A stretch of DNA of 64,000 nt from Flavobacterium jumunjinense (GTDB taxonomy: Bacteria > Bacteroidota > Bacteroidia > Flavobacteriales > Flavobacteriaceae), in the NCBI RefSeq assembly GCF_021650975.2, contig NZ_CP091285.1:1674001-1738000 (forward strand). The letters are read 5' to 3'. The notes beneath the pieces were generated by a model that was given only the letters and a program-made list of their open reading frames with translations, did not search any database and was not told where the DNA came from. How positions within the stretch are numbered: position 1 is the first letter of the stretch; every line of letters starts with the position of its first letter. A program made the position numbers and the translations under genes. Shown here piece after piece: positions 52,663 to 59,954 of the stretch.

Positions 52663-54591
52663 TTAAAAACTAAAACTAACTCCAGAATATACCCCTATAA
52701 AATAAGGTTTAAAATTTCCAGAGTCGTTATCAAAAGTATTGATTTGGTATTTAAACATAGGTTGAATATCTACGTTGAAAGATTTCCAAAAACTATATTT
52801 AAAACCCAAACCGACATTACTACTAAAATGTATATCGTTAAGGTTATTTGCTTCACCTATATTCATTTCTGAATCATTAGTTACTAATGAAATTGAATTT
52901 TTGTTTAGAAACATAGTACTCATTCCTCCAATTAATTCAATACCAAATTTTTTATCAATGATTTTATAACTTAGTTCTAATGGTACTTCGATATAACCCA
53001 TTTCTTGTTTTAAGTTTGCTTCATTTTCATACCTTATACCATTTGCTTCCATATTAATAGCAGAAGCAATATTAGTAGGTTTACTTTTTAAAACAAGATA
53101 TTGAGCATTTTCATTCGTAGTTACATTTAATGATGCTACGGATGATTCCTGCAATGATTTTGAGTAATAAATATTATTCGTGTTGTAGTTTAACGAAATA
53201 GAATTAATACCAGTACGGATATTTATTTTTTTTGATAAAGCATATTGTACGCCAACTCCGTAACTTACAGAAGTAGCATAAGTTTTATTATTACTAGTAA
53301 ATTGTTCGTCGATTGGAGAACCCTCTGACATCGAATTGAAATAAACGGGTGCAGCATTACTGCTAACAACCCATTTATTCCTCATCTCTTTTTCTTTTTC
53401 ATCAGCATTCTTTCCCTCTTCCTTTTGTTCTAGCAATTGTTCTAATGCATTTACCTCTGTATTAACTTCGGCAATCACACTAGTACTATCTTTAATTACA
53501 CCTAAATTATTTCCGTTAGTAATAGGATTCTCTTTATTTGTAATTATTTCTTTATTGTATTCAATTGTTCCTGTTACAACTCCTGTTTTGTTATTTGTCT
53601 TTAACTTATTAGAAGTAGTACTAGCAACTGTGTTTATTGTTTTCTCATTTATAACTACTGTATTAATAGTAGTATTTGTATTGTCATTTGATGAATTTAT
53701 AGTTGCATTTGTATTGTCTTCTGCAACAACAATATTGTTTTCTGTATTACTATTTAGTGCTAATCTTTTTTCTGTAGTCGAATTTGTTTCTTCAGAATGT
53801 GTTGCTAAATTAGAATTATCTAAAGTTGAATTCTTATCAGTAAATTGTACATCAGAATTAATGCTGACTAATGTCTCATTCTTTAAAATAGTTTCTTTGC
53901 TATTTGTGTTTTCAATAATTTCTTTTTTAGTATCGCTATTTTGAACTATTAACTCGTTGTTTGTGTTTTTTTCTGATTTCAAATTAGTAAGACCAACAAT
54001 TTCTTCGTTACTTATATCGTTAATGATTAATGTATTGTTTGAGGCTTTTTCAGATTTTACTATGTTATTATTTTGTTCAACTAAATCATTATTATTTATT
54101 TTATTTTCAAAACGCAATTTTTCGTTAGTAGCTTTACTCGATTTCTCTTTTTTGTTTTTCTCTAATGCAACTACTGTATTATTTTCTTTACTAACAGTTG
54201 AGTGGATTGAAGTATTGTTTTCTTTTAATGTTTCATTTTTAGAATCATTTGCAATGCTTTCATTTGTCTCTTTAGTATTTAAGAGCAATCCTTTGTCTAA
54301 AATATCTTCTTTGATGTTACTCTCTTTAGCGTCCTTTGTTTTATCTTGAGTAACAACAGTGTTTCTTTCTTTTTTTTCAGTACTATAAAACTCTAATATA
54401 CCATAAGAAATTAATAATAGTGATGCGGCGATACCTGTTAATTTAAACCATAAAGGAATAATTCTTCTTTTTTCTTTTTTATTACTTTCTAACTTGGAAG
54501 CAATAGAATCCCAAGCCATACTTGGAGGTGTAGCTTCAAAGTCTTTAAACTTTTCTTGAAATAAGCGCTCTATATTTTTATTCTCTTTCAT
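52663..54591 (-). CDS. Candidate dual-membrane-spanning anti-sigma factor (inner-membrane helix, disordered linker, outer-membrane barrel)
   Basis: The 642-residue protein has three parts. Residues 1-45 are a small cytoplasmic domain (IERLFQEKFKDFEATPPSMAWDSIASKLE). Residues about 47-68 form one transmembrane helix (LWFKLTGIAASLLLISYGIL). Residues 70-405 are a Ser/Thr/Asn/Glu/Lys-rich low-complexity linker. Residues 408-642 form an outer-membrane beta-barrel domain (TSVSYGVGVQYALSKKINIRTGI, GYIEVPLELSYKI, VGLGFKYSFWKSFNVDIQPMFKYQ, ending in Phe). No signal peptide precedes the helix. It overlaps the ECF sigma gene by 4 bases. This matches the dual-membrane-spanning anti-sigma (Dma) architecture described in Bacteroides; homology is inferred from layout. 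Confidence 0.75.
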   Translation of the reverse strand: MKENKNIERLFQEKFKDFEATPPSMAWDSIASKLESNKKEKRRIIPLWFKLTGIAASLLLISYGILEFYSTEKKERNTVVTQDKTKDAKESNIKEDILDKGLLLNTKETNESIANDSKNETLKENNTSIHSTVSKENNTVVALEKNKKEKSSKATNEKLRFENKINNNDLVEQNNNIVKSEKASNNTLIINDISNEEIVGLTNLKSEKNTNNELIVQNSDTKKEIIENTNSKETILKNETLVSINSDVQFTDKNSTLDNSNLATHSEETNSTTEKRLALNSNTENNIVVAEDNTNATINSSNDNTNTTINTVVINEKTINTVASTTSNKLKTNNKTGVVTGTIEYNKEIITNKENPITNGNNLGVIKDSTSVIAEVNTEVNALEQLLEQKEEGKNADEKEKEMRNKWVVSSNAAPVYFNSMSEGSPIDEQFTSNNKTYATSVSYGVGVQYALSKKINIRTGINSISLNYNTNNIYYSKSLQESSVASLNVTTNENAQYLVLKSKPTNIASAINMEANGIRYENEANLKQEMGYIEVPLELSYKIIDKKFGIELIGGMSTMFLNKNSISLVTNDSEMNIGEANNLNDIHFSSNVGLGFKYSFWKSFNVDIQPMFKYQINTFDNDSGNFKPYFIGVYSGVSFSF

Positions 54592-55130
54592 TTAATCTTT
54601 GGAATTGAGGCAACTTCATTTGTTTCAATCTTATTTTTTAATATGGCTTTGGCTCTTGCTAAATTAGATTTTGAAGTTCCAATGTTTATTCCTAACATTT
54701 CGGCTATTTCTTTATGTGAATAACCATCCATAACATATAAATTAAAAACCAATCTATATCGATCTGGTAGTTCTTGTATTATTCTAGTTAAAAAATCTAA
54801 AGAAATATTTTCTTCTTCAATTTCAACTTCTTCAACTTCTGCAAAATTTTCAGATACAATTTCAAGAATATTTTGCTTTCTATATTGTTGAAGGATATAA
54901 TTAATTACAACTCTTTTTGCCCAACCCTCAAATGAACCTTTAAAGTTAAATTGATTTATTTTCTCAAACAATAACAAAAAACCTTCTTGTAAGTTGTCTT
55001 GAGCTTCCTCATAACTTCTCGAATACTTAAGGCACACAGCAAAAATTTTCGGACTTAAATGTCGGTAAATTTGCTCAAGAGCCTTAGTATTTCCTTGCTT
55101 GCATTCATTTATGAGGTTGTCAATTATCAA
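54588..55130 (-). CDS. ECF-type RNA polymerase sigma factor
   Basis: The 180-residue sigma-70-family factor has region 2 (about residues 20-90: LKYSRSYEEAQDNLQEGFLLLFEKINQFNFKGSFEGWAKRVVINYILQQYRKQ) and region 4 (about 115-165: IIQELPDRYRLVFNLYVMDGYSHKEIAEMLGINIGTSKSNLARAKAILKNKI) joined by an acidic linker. Its stop overlaps the start of the membrane-spanning partner, which is presumably its anti-sigma factor. Target promoters are unknown; a small lipoprotein gene lies 13 bases upstream and may be in the same transcript. Confidence 0.93.
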   Translation of the reverse strand: MIIDNLINECKQGNTKALEQIYRHLSPKIFAVCLKYSRSYEEAQDNLQEGFLLLFEKINQFNFKGSFEGWAKRVVINYILQQYRKQNILEIVSENFAEVEEVEIEEENISLDFLTRIIQELPDRYRLVFNLYVMDGYSHKEIAEMLGINIGTSKSNLARAKAILKNKIETNEVASIPKIK

Positions 55131-55143
55131 AATTCATTAAAAT

Positions 55144-55554
55144 TTAGTCAACAACTGGGATTTCAACTTCAAGGTACATATTCTCACCATTAGCATCTGT
55201 TCCTTGCCAAAATTTAAAAATATATGACCCTGTGTTCAAAACGCGAAAATCGAAAGTTGCTTCAGTTAATGTAGGAGTTGTGATATCTTGACATTCACTT
55301 CTTTCATAAACCACATTTTGCACTGCAAAAGTTCGAATGTTTTCATTTCTATCATAATATATTCCATCATAAACATGACACGTTGTAGGTTTTTTATACT
55401 TCACTTTTATACTATAAGTTTGATCTAATTGAAAAGAATCTGGAACGACAACTTCTTCAATTGGTAATAAAGTTAAGTGGTATTTTTCACCTTCATCAAC
55501 ACTACATGAGTTTAATATTAAAAATAGACTTAGTATAGATAATAACCGTTTCAT
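55144..55554 (-). CDS. Small hypothetical lipoprotein
   Basis: The 136-residue protein has the signal MKRLLSILSLFLILNSC, a lipobox followed by SVDEGEKYH. The mature part is a beta-rich domain with two Cys (TTCHVYDGIYY and RSECQDITTP) and an aromatic-rich end (GSYIFKFWQGTDANGENMYLEVEIPV), possibly immunoglobulin-like. I do not recognise the family. It is immediately upstream of the ECF sigma gene (13 bases), so it may be co-transcribed or part of the envelope-stress circuit. Confidence 0.72.
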   Translation of the reverse strand: MKRLLSILSLFLILNSCSVDEGEKYHLTLLPIEEVVVPDSFQLDQTYSIKVKYKKPTTCHVYDGIYYDRNENIRTFAVQNVVYERSECQDITTPTLTEATFDFRVLNTGSYIFKFWQGTDANGENMYLEVEIPVVD

Positions 55555-55605
55555 AATTGTTTTTTTTTAAAAGATGTTCATTTTTTTAAATGGTTGCGTC
55601 ATAAA

Positions 55606-55640
55606 AGTAAAAAATCACGAATATTTCGTGATTTTTTACT
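55606..55640. terminator. Bidirectional terminator of recA
   Basis: Sixteen-base arms AGTAAAAAATCACGAA (55606-55621) and TTCGTGATTTTTTACT (55625-55640) pair perfectly around TAT. T runs on the minus side serve recA, which ends 6 bases away. Confidence 0.85.
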
Positions 55641-55645
55641 TTCTG

Positions 55646-56650
55646 TTAAGCGTTGTTTGCTTTTATTGTTTCTTTTATTTTTTGTTCTAGTTCATCCATT
55701 AGTTCAGGATTATCTTTTATGAGACCTTTAACAGCGTCTCTACCTTGACCTAATTTAGTTTCACCATAGCTAAACCATGAACCACTTTTCTTAACAATTT
55801 CAAATTCTACAGCTAAATCTAATACCTCTCCTACTTTAGAAACTCCTTCTCCATACATAATGTCGAATTCTGCAGTTCTAAATGGTGGTGCTACTTTATT
55901 TTTTACAATTTTAACTTTCGTTCTGTTTCCAATAACGCTATCTCCATCTTTTATTTGTGATGACTTTCTGATGTCAACTCTAATAGATGCGTAAAATTTC
56001 AATGCGTTACCACCCGTTGTTGTTTCAGGATTTCCAAACATAACTCCAATTTTTTCACGCAATTGATTAATGAAAAATACCGTACAATTGGTTTTGTGTA
56101 TTGTTCCTGTTAATTTTCTTAAAGCCTGCGACATTAAACGAGCGTGTAGTCCCATTTTAGAATCACCCATATCTCCTTCAATTTCACTTTTAGGAGTTAA
56201 TGCAGCTACAGAGTCAATAACAACAATGTCAACAGCACCTGAACGAATTAAGCTCTCAGCAATTTCTAATGCTTGTTCACCATTATCAGGTTGCGATATG
56301 ATTAAGTTATCAATATCAATCCCTAATTTTTGTGCATAAAAACGATCAAAAGCATGCTCAGCATCAATAAATGCTGCAATTCCTCCTGCTTTTTGTGCTT
56401 CAGCAATGGCATGAAGTGTTAATGTTGTTTTTCCAGAAGATTCTGGACCATATATTTCTACTATTCTTCCTTTTGGATATCCATTTACACCTAAAGCTAA
56501 ATCTAATCCTAAAGAACCAGAAGATATTGTCTCTACTTCTACAATAGCAGAATCTCCCATTTTCATCACCGTACCTTTTCCGTAGGTTTTATCTAATTTA
56601 TCTAAGGTTAATTGTAAGGCTTTTAATTTTGCTTCTTTATCTGAACTCAT
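55646..56650 (-). CDS. recA: Recombinase RecA
   Basis: The 334-residue recombinase shows Walker A in [25 protein letters not shown], the start [49 protein letters not shown], Walker B in [24 protein letters not shown], and the L2 loop [31 protein letters not shown]. It mediates homologous recombination and SOS induction. It carries a near-consensus promoter and its own terminator. Confidence 0.98.
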   Translation of the reverse strand: MSSDKEAKLKALQLTLDKLDKTYGKGTVMKMGDSAIVEVETISSGSLGLDLALGVNGYPKGRIVEIYGPESSGKTTLTLHAIAEAQKAGGIAAFIDAEHAFDRFYAQKLGIDIDNLIISQPDNGEQALEIAESLIRSGAVDIVVIDSVAALTPKSEIEGDMGDSKMGLHARLMSQALRKLTGTIHKTNCTVFFINQLREKIGVMFGNPETTTGGNALKFYASIRVDIRKSSQIKDGDSVIGNRTKVKIVKNKVAPPFRTAEFDIMYGEGVSKVGEVLDLAVEFEIVKKSGSWFSYGETKLGQGRDAVKGLIKDNPELMDELEQKIKETIKANNA

Positions 56651-56665
56651 ATTGTTTATTTTTGG

Positions 56666-56695
56666 TAAAAATACCTAAATTTTCTTTTTCAGCAA
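56666..56695 (-). promoter_or_regulatory. Near-consensus promoter of recA
   Basis: Read on the minus strand, TTG (56695-56693) is followed after 19 bases by TATTTTTA (56673-56666), one base off the TAnnTTTG -7 element. It ends about 16 bases before the recA ATG. Confidence 0.45.
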
Positions 56696-56751
56696 TGAAA
56701 TTTTATTAACAAGCTAAACTCTTTTTTTATAGTTTTAAGAATGTTGAAGGA

Positions 56752-56941
56752 TTAGTTCAGTGAATTAACTAATTCATATTCAGGATAAGTTTCTCTCAGG
56801 TAGCTTTCTGTCTTGGATTGTATCATTTTTATTATGATATAGGGTACTAAATATAATGAAACGGTAAGTAAGCTAATACCGACTAAAATGGTATCTAGTA
56901 AACTGATATGATCTATCTATTTGTTCTTCGGTTAGTTTCAT
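56752..56941 (-). pseudogene. Decayed third paralogue of the PadR-linked membrane proteins
   Basis: From an ATG at 56941 the minus strand reads MKLTEEQIDRSYQFTRYHFS and then stops. This start matches the neighbouring genes (MQLTKEQIQTID, MTLTKENIQYIN). A second frame continues as DTILVGISLLTVSLYLVPYI and further to ETYPEYELVNSLN, with a transmembrane helix, ending at 56752. The two halves are only about 60 residues in total, so an internal deletion plus frameshift has destroyed the gene. The rest of 56651-57028 shows nothing else coding. Confidence 0.65.
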
Positions 56942-57028
56942 TTATACAGATATTTCTCATTTCAGTTTTATGGTTCTTTCTGTTTTCTTTATTAACAGAT
57001 TTTATATTTTTACAATACTATTTTATTT

Positions 57029-57667
57029 TTATTTGATGATTTCAATAGATTTAATGAAGTTTTTATGTGATATATAATTCTTGACCATAAAGAATGTATA
57101 AATGAAGAATAAAGAGCAATAGAATAATTGTAAGTGAACCATTGTTTCATCAAAAGCTATTACTATTAAACTCAAAGCTAAAATAGGTGAGGATTGATTA
57201 ACTAGAAAACGATATGTAGTCGGTTTTGATTTATAGTTAATCAATACAATTAAAACAACCATTATAATAGAGAAAACAACGCTACTTATTGAAACTATTG
57301 TTGAGAAAGGTTTTAAAATTTCAATCATATTATTTTTATAATAATTAATTAAGAAAATCCATATAGCTGAGATTATCGAAGACATAAAAAAGTATTTTTT
57401 TGCTTTTGAAACTAGTTTGTTTAAAATTATTTTTGGAAATGAATGAATAATACCTACGAAAAAATTGCTGCTATAGACAAATTGACGCTTCCATTTATCT
57501 AGAGCTAAACACAAAGTAGTTTCAAAATCCGCTCCTTTTGTATTCATTTCTTGTTCAATCTGAGTTGCAATATGATCTATTAGTTCTAATTTAATATCGA
57601 TATATTTAATGCCTTTTTTTTCTAAAATGGCATCTATAGTTTGTATTTGTTCTTTTGTAAGTTGCAT
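57029..57667 (-). CDS. PadR-linked membrane protein of unknown function, paralogue A
   Basis: The 212-residue protein has a helical cytoplasmic N-terminus (MQLTKEQIQTIDAILEKKGIKYIDIKLELIDHIATQIEQEM, about residues 1-95) and four to five hydrophobic helices after it (FMSSIISAIWIFLINYY, TIVSISSVVFSIIMVVLIVLI, SPILALSLIVIAF, YCSLFFIYTFF). The N-terminal LELIDHIA motif is shared with paralogue B and the decayed copy. Small multi-pass proteins next to PadR regulators often form a regulator/membrane-protein unit. Function unknown. It lies in the PadR operon on the minus strand. Confidence 0.72.
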   Translation of the reverse strand: MQLTKEQIQTIDAILEKKGIKYIDIKLELIDHIATQIEQEMNTKGADFETTLCLALDKWKRQFVYSSNFFVGIIHSFPKIILNKLVSKAKKYFFMSSIISAIWIFLINYYKNNMIEILKPFSTIVSISSVVFSIIMVVLIVLINYKSKPTTYRFLVNQSSPILALSLIVIAFDETMVHLQLFYCSLFFIYTFFMVKNYISHKNFIKSIEIIK

Positions 57668-57709
57668 CTTAATAACTTAATTTAGGATTAACAATGGTTT
57701 GCATGTTTT
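57668..57709 (-). repeat. Relic copy of the padR 3' end between the two paralogues
   Basis: These 42 bases match 58364-58405 with one mismatch at a constant offset of 696. In frame they still encode the PadR tail (NMQTIVNPKLSY and stop). The TAAG-ATG junction to the downstream start is also kept. This marks a tandem duplication of padR-tail plus membrane-protein gene. Confidence 0.85.
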
Positions 57710-57727
57710 GAATCTTTGATTGTTGTG

Positions 57728-58363
57728 TTATTCAAAAGCATATAATTCTTTGTTTTTGATATAGAAATCATATGTCTTCTTTACAACAAACCAAATAAAT
57801 AAAAACGTAAGAATACTGTATGTTAGCGTTAAATTAACAGCTAAATCACTTTTAGGTTGAGTTAGAATTCGTGCTAAATTAAAGGCATTAATAAAAAGAA
57901 TGCTTACATTAAAATTATTTTCTATGGCAAAAAATCTTCTTTTAAAAATTCCTGTAAAAAACAGTAACCAACCTAAACACATTACGATTATCATTAAAAC
58001 AGAAATAACTTGAATCATTCCAATATTTTCTCTAATGAATTCAAAAAAGTTTTTTTGAAAAGTAAGGAACAATACTATAGAAACGATAATTATATTTTTA
58101 TTCTTTAAAAACTGGAAAAATGTCTTGTATGCTAAAGGGAAATCCCATTTTTTATACACTTTTCCTGCTTTTAAAATTTCGACTTTATTCTCTTTTATAA
58201 ATTCTAAAAATGCAGTGTTAAATGGTTTTTCATTTTTCACCATTTCAAATTCAACTGCAGAGGATATATGATCGACCAACTCAATTCTGATATCATCAAA
58301 AATGACATTATTTTTTTTTAAATAAAGATTGATATACTGTATGTTTTCTTTTGTAAGTGTCAT
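57728..58363 (-). CDS. PadR-linked membrane protein of unknown function, paralogue B
   Basis: The 211-residue protein has the same layout as the neighbour: MTLTKENIQYINLYLKKNNVIFDDIRIELVDHISSAVEFEM, then about four hydrophobic helices (IIIVSIVLFLTFQ, GMIQVISVLMIIVMCLGWLLFFTGIF, VSILFINAFNLA, NLTLTYSILTFLFIWFVV). Its ATG follows the padR stop by a single base, so it is translationally coupled to the regulator. Function unknown. PadR presumably represses this operon including itself. Confidence 0.75.
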   Translation of the reverse strand: MTLTKENIQYINLYLKKNNVIFDDIRIELVDHISSAVEFEMVKNEKPFNTAFLEFIKENKVEILKAGKVYKKWDFPLAYKTFFQFLKNKNIIIVSIVLFLTFQKNFFEFIRENIGMIQVISVLMIIVMCLGWLLFFTGIFKRRFFAIENNFNVSILFINAFNLARILTQPKSDLAVNLTLTYSILTFLFIWFVVKKTYDFYIKNKELYAFE

Positions 58364-58364
58364 C

Positions 58365-58700
58365 TTAATAACTCAATTTAGGATTAACAATGGTTTGCAT
58401 GTTTTTAATAAACTCTTCTAATTCGGCTAATCTATTTACCGTTTCTGTAGTTCCTTTTTCTGTGAGTTTATAGTATTTACGTAGTCTATTGTCGACTCTC
58501 TCAACTTCAACTTCAAGTATTCCTTCTGCTTCTAACTTGTGCAAAGCCGGATAAAGTGCACCTTCAGTGATATTCAACTCTCCTTTTGTGATCTCTTTAA
58601 CCATTTGAGTAATTTCATAACCATACATTCTTCCTTTTTCTTCTAAAAGTTTCATGATTATGGTGTTTAAACTTCCTTTGTATAATTGTGAATTCTTCAT
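58365..58700 (-). CDS. PadR-family transcriptional regulator
   Basis: The 111-residue protein is of the short PadR type. It has a winged-helix N-terminal domain (LYKGSLNTIIMKLLEEKGRMYGYEITQMVKEITKGELNITEGALYPALHKLEAEGILEVEVERVDNRLRKYYKLTEKG) and a C-terminal dimerisation helix (ETVNRLAELEEFIKNMQTIV). PadR proteins are ligand-responsive repressors, often of adjacent membrane-protein or transporter genes. It leads an operon with two paralogous membrane proteins and is divergent from the PaaE-like gene across 118 bases. Confidence 0.92.
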   Translation of the reverse strand: MKNSQLYKGSLNTIIMKLLEEKGRMYGYEITQMVKEITKGELNITEGALYPALHKLEAEGILEVEVERVDNRLRKYYKLTEKGTTETVNRLAELEEFIKNMQTIVNPKLSY

Positions 58701-58738
58701 TTTTAATTATTTTAACAGTACAAATGTATGCATAATTT

Positions 58739-58764
58739 TCTTATGTATAATAATCTTATGTATA
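58739..58764. promoter_or_regulatory. Candidate PadR operator in the divergent intergenic region
   Basis: TCTTATGTATA occurs twice, at 58739-58749 and 58754-58764, 15 bases apart. ATGTATGCATA lies just upstream near 58725-58734. PadR sites typically contain ATGT/ACAT half-sites; these repeats sit between padR and the divergent gene. Only sequence pattern supports this. Confidence 0.3.
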
Positions 58765-58818
58765 TATTTTTTAAATTTTATTGTTTAGGTTTCTTATTTT
58801 TGTAGAAAATATAAGATA

Positions 58819-59871
58819 ATGTCAACATTCTATAAATTAGTAATAAAAGAAATAAAAAGAGAAACAGCTTCTTGTGTTTCTATACTTTTTAATGTACCTG
58901 AAGAATTAAAAACATTTTACAAATTTGTTTCTGGTCAATATGTTACACTAAAAGTAACATTAGATGGAGAAGAGGTAAGGAGAGCTTATTCAATTTGTTC
59001 TTCTCCTAAAAGTGGAGAATTAAGAGTTGCGGTAAAAGCTATTAAAAACGGACTTTTTTCGACCTTAGCAAATGAGAAATTAAGTGTTGGTAATTTAATT
59101 GAAGTTGGTTTGCCAGAAGGAAAGTTTGTTTTTGAACCGCAAGCAGATAGGCAAAGAAATTACGCGGCTTTTGCAGCAGGAAGTGGAATCACACCTATAG
59201 CATCAATTATCAAGTCGGTTTTAGAAGAAGAACCTAAAAGTACATTTGTATTAACTTATGGGAATAAAAACCCTGAAGAAACTATTTTTTATGATACACT
59301 GCAAGAATTACATTTAAAATATGTAGGTCGATTCTTTGTGCATTATGTGTATAGTAAAATAAATGTAGAAGGAGAATTGTTTGGAAGAATAGATAAAGCA
59401 GCTGTTAATTTTGTTATTAATAACAAACACAGCGAAAAATCGTTTGACAAATTCTACTTGTGTGGACCAGAAGAGATGATTAATACTGCTTCAGCAGTTT
59501 TAAAAGAGAACAATGTAGCAGAGAAAGATATTAAATTTGAATTGTTTACAACGGCTTCTAATGAAGGTTTTGAAAATGCAGTTTTAGGAGGACATACAAA
59601 AATTACTGTTTTGGTTGATGATGAAGAAACTTCTTTTGAAATGAGTCAGAAACAGACAATTCTAGAAGCAACATTGAAGCAAGGAATTGACGCTCCTTAT
59701 TCTTGTCAAGGTGGCGTTTGTAGTAGTTGTATTTGTCGTGTTACAGAAGGAAAAGCAGTGATGAAGAAAAATGCTATTTTAACCGATGGAGAAATAGAAG
59801 AAGGCTTGGTTTTAGCATGTCAGGCAGTGCCAACAACAGATTCAGTATTTGTAGATTTTGATGATGTTTAG
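58819..59871 (+). CDS. PaaE-like ferredoxin-NADP reductase with C-terminal 2Fe-2S domain
   Basis: The 350-residue cytosolic flavoprotein has an FAD-binding barrel (about residues 5-105: FVSGQYVTLKV, EVRRAYSICSSP) and an NAD(P) domain (110-235: YAAFAAGSGITPIASIIKSVL, FYLCGPEEMINTA). A plant-type ferredoxin domain (about 265-350) holds cluster Cys residues in YSCQGGVCSSCICRVTEG and VLACQAVPT. This order matches the reductase of the phenylacetyl-CoA epoxidase, PaaE. No other paa genes are nearby, so it may instead serve another oxygenase or desaturase. Confidence 0.88.
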   Translation: MSTFYKLVIKEIKRETASCVSILFNVPEELKTFYKFVSGQYVTLKVTLDGEEVRRAYSICSSPKSGELRVAVKAIKNGLFSTLANEKLSVGNLIEVGLPEGKFVFEPQADRQRNYAAFAAGSGITPIASIIKSVLEEEPKSTFVLTYGNKNPEETIFYDTLQELHLKYVGRFFVHYVYSKINVEGELFGRIDKAAVNFVINNKHSEKSFDKFYLCGPEEMINTASAVLKENNVAEKDIKFELFTTASNEGFENAVLGGHTKITVLVDDEETSFEMSQKQTILEATLKQGIDAPYSCQGGVCSSCICRVTEGKAVMKKNAILTDGEIEEGLVLACQAVPTTDSVFVDFDDV

Positions 59872-59894
59872 TAGTTGAAATTAGCAAATTATAC

Positions 59895-59937
59895 ATAATA
59901 AAAAATGCTCCGAAACTTTCGGAGCATTTTTTATTAT
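59895..59937. terminator. Bidirectional terminator between the PaaE-like gene and the efflux operon
   Basis: Twenty-base arms ATAATAAAAAATGCTCCGAA (59895-59914) and its exact complement at 59918-59937 pair around ACT. It lies between convergent genes and has A/T runs on both sides. Confidence 0.88.
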
Positions 59938-59954
59938 AGTAATGATTCTTGTAA

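Noticed and set aside
53555..54349. Two long plus-strand open frames opposite the anti-sigma-like gene
   Set aside because: They are the reverse complement of the low-complexity Asn/Thr/Glu/Lys linker, giving Phe/Val/Leu/Ser-rich translations with no motifs. They are shadows of the real minus-strand gene.
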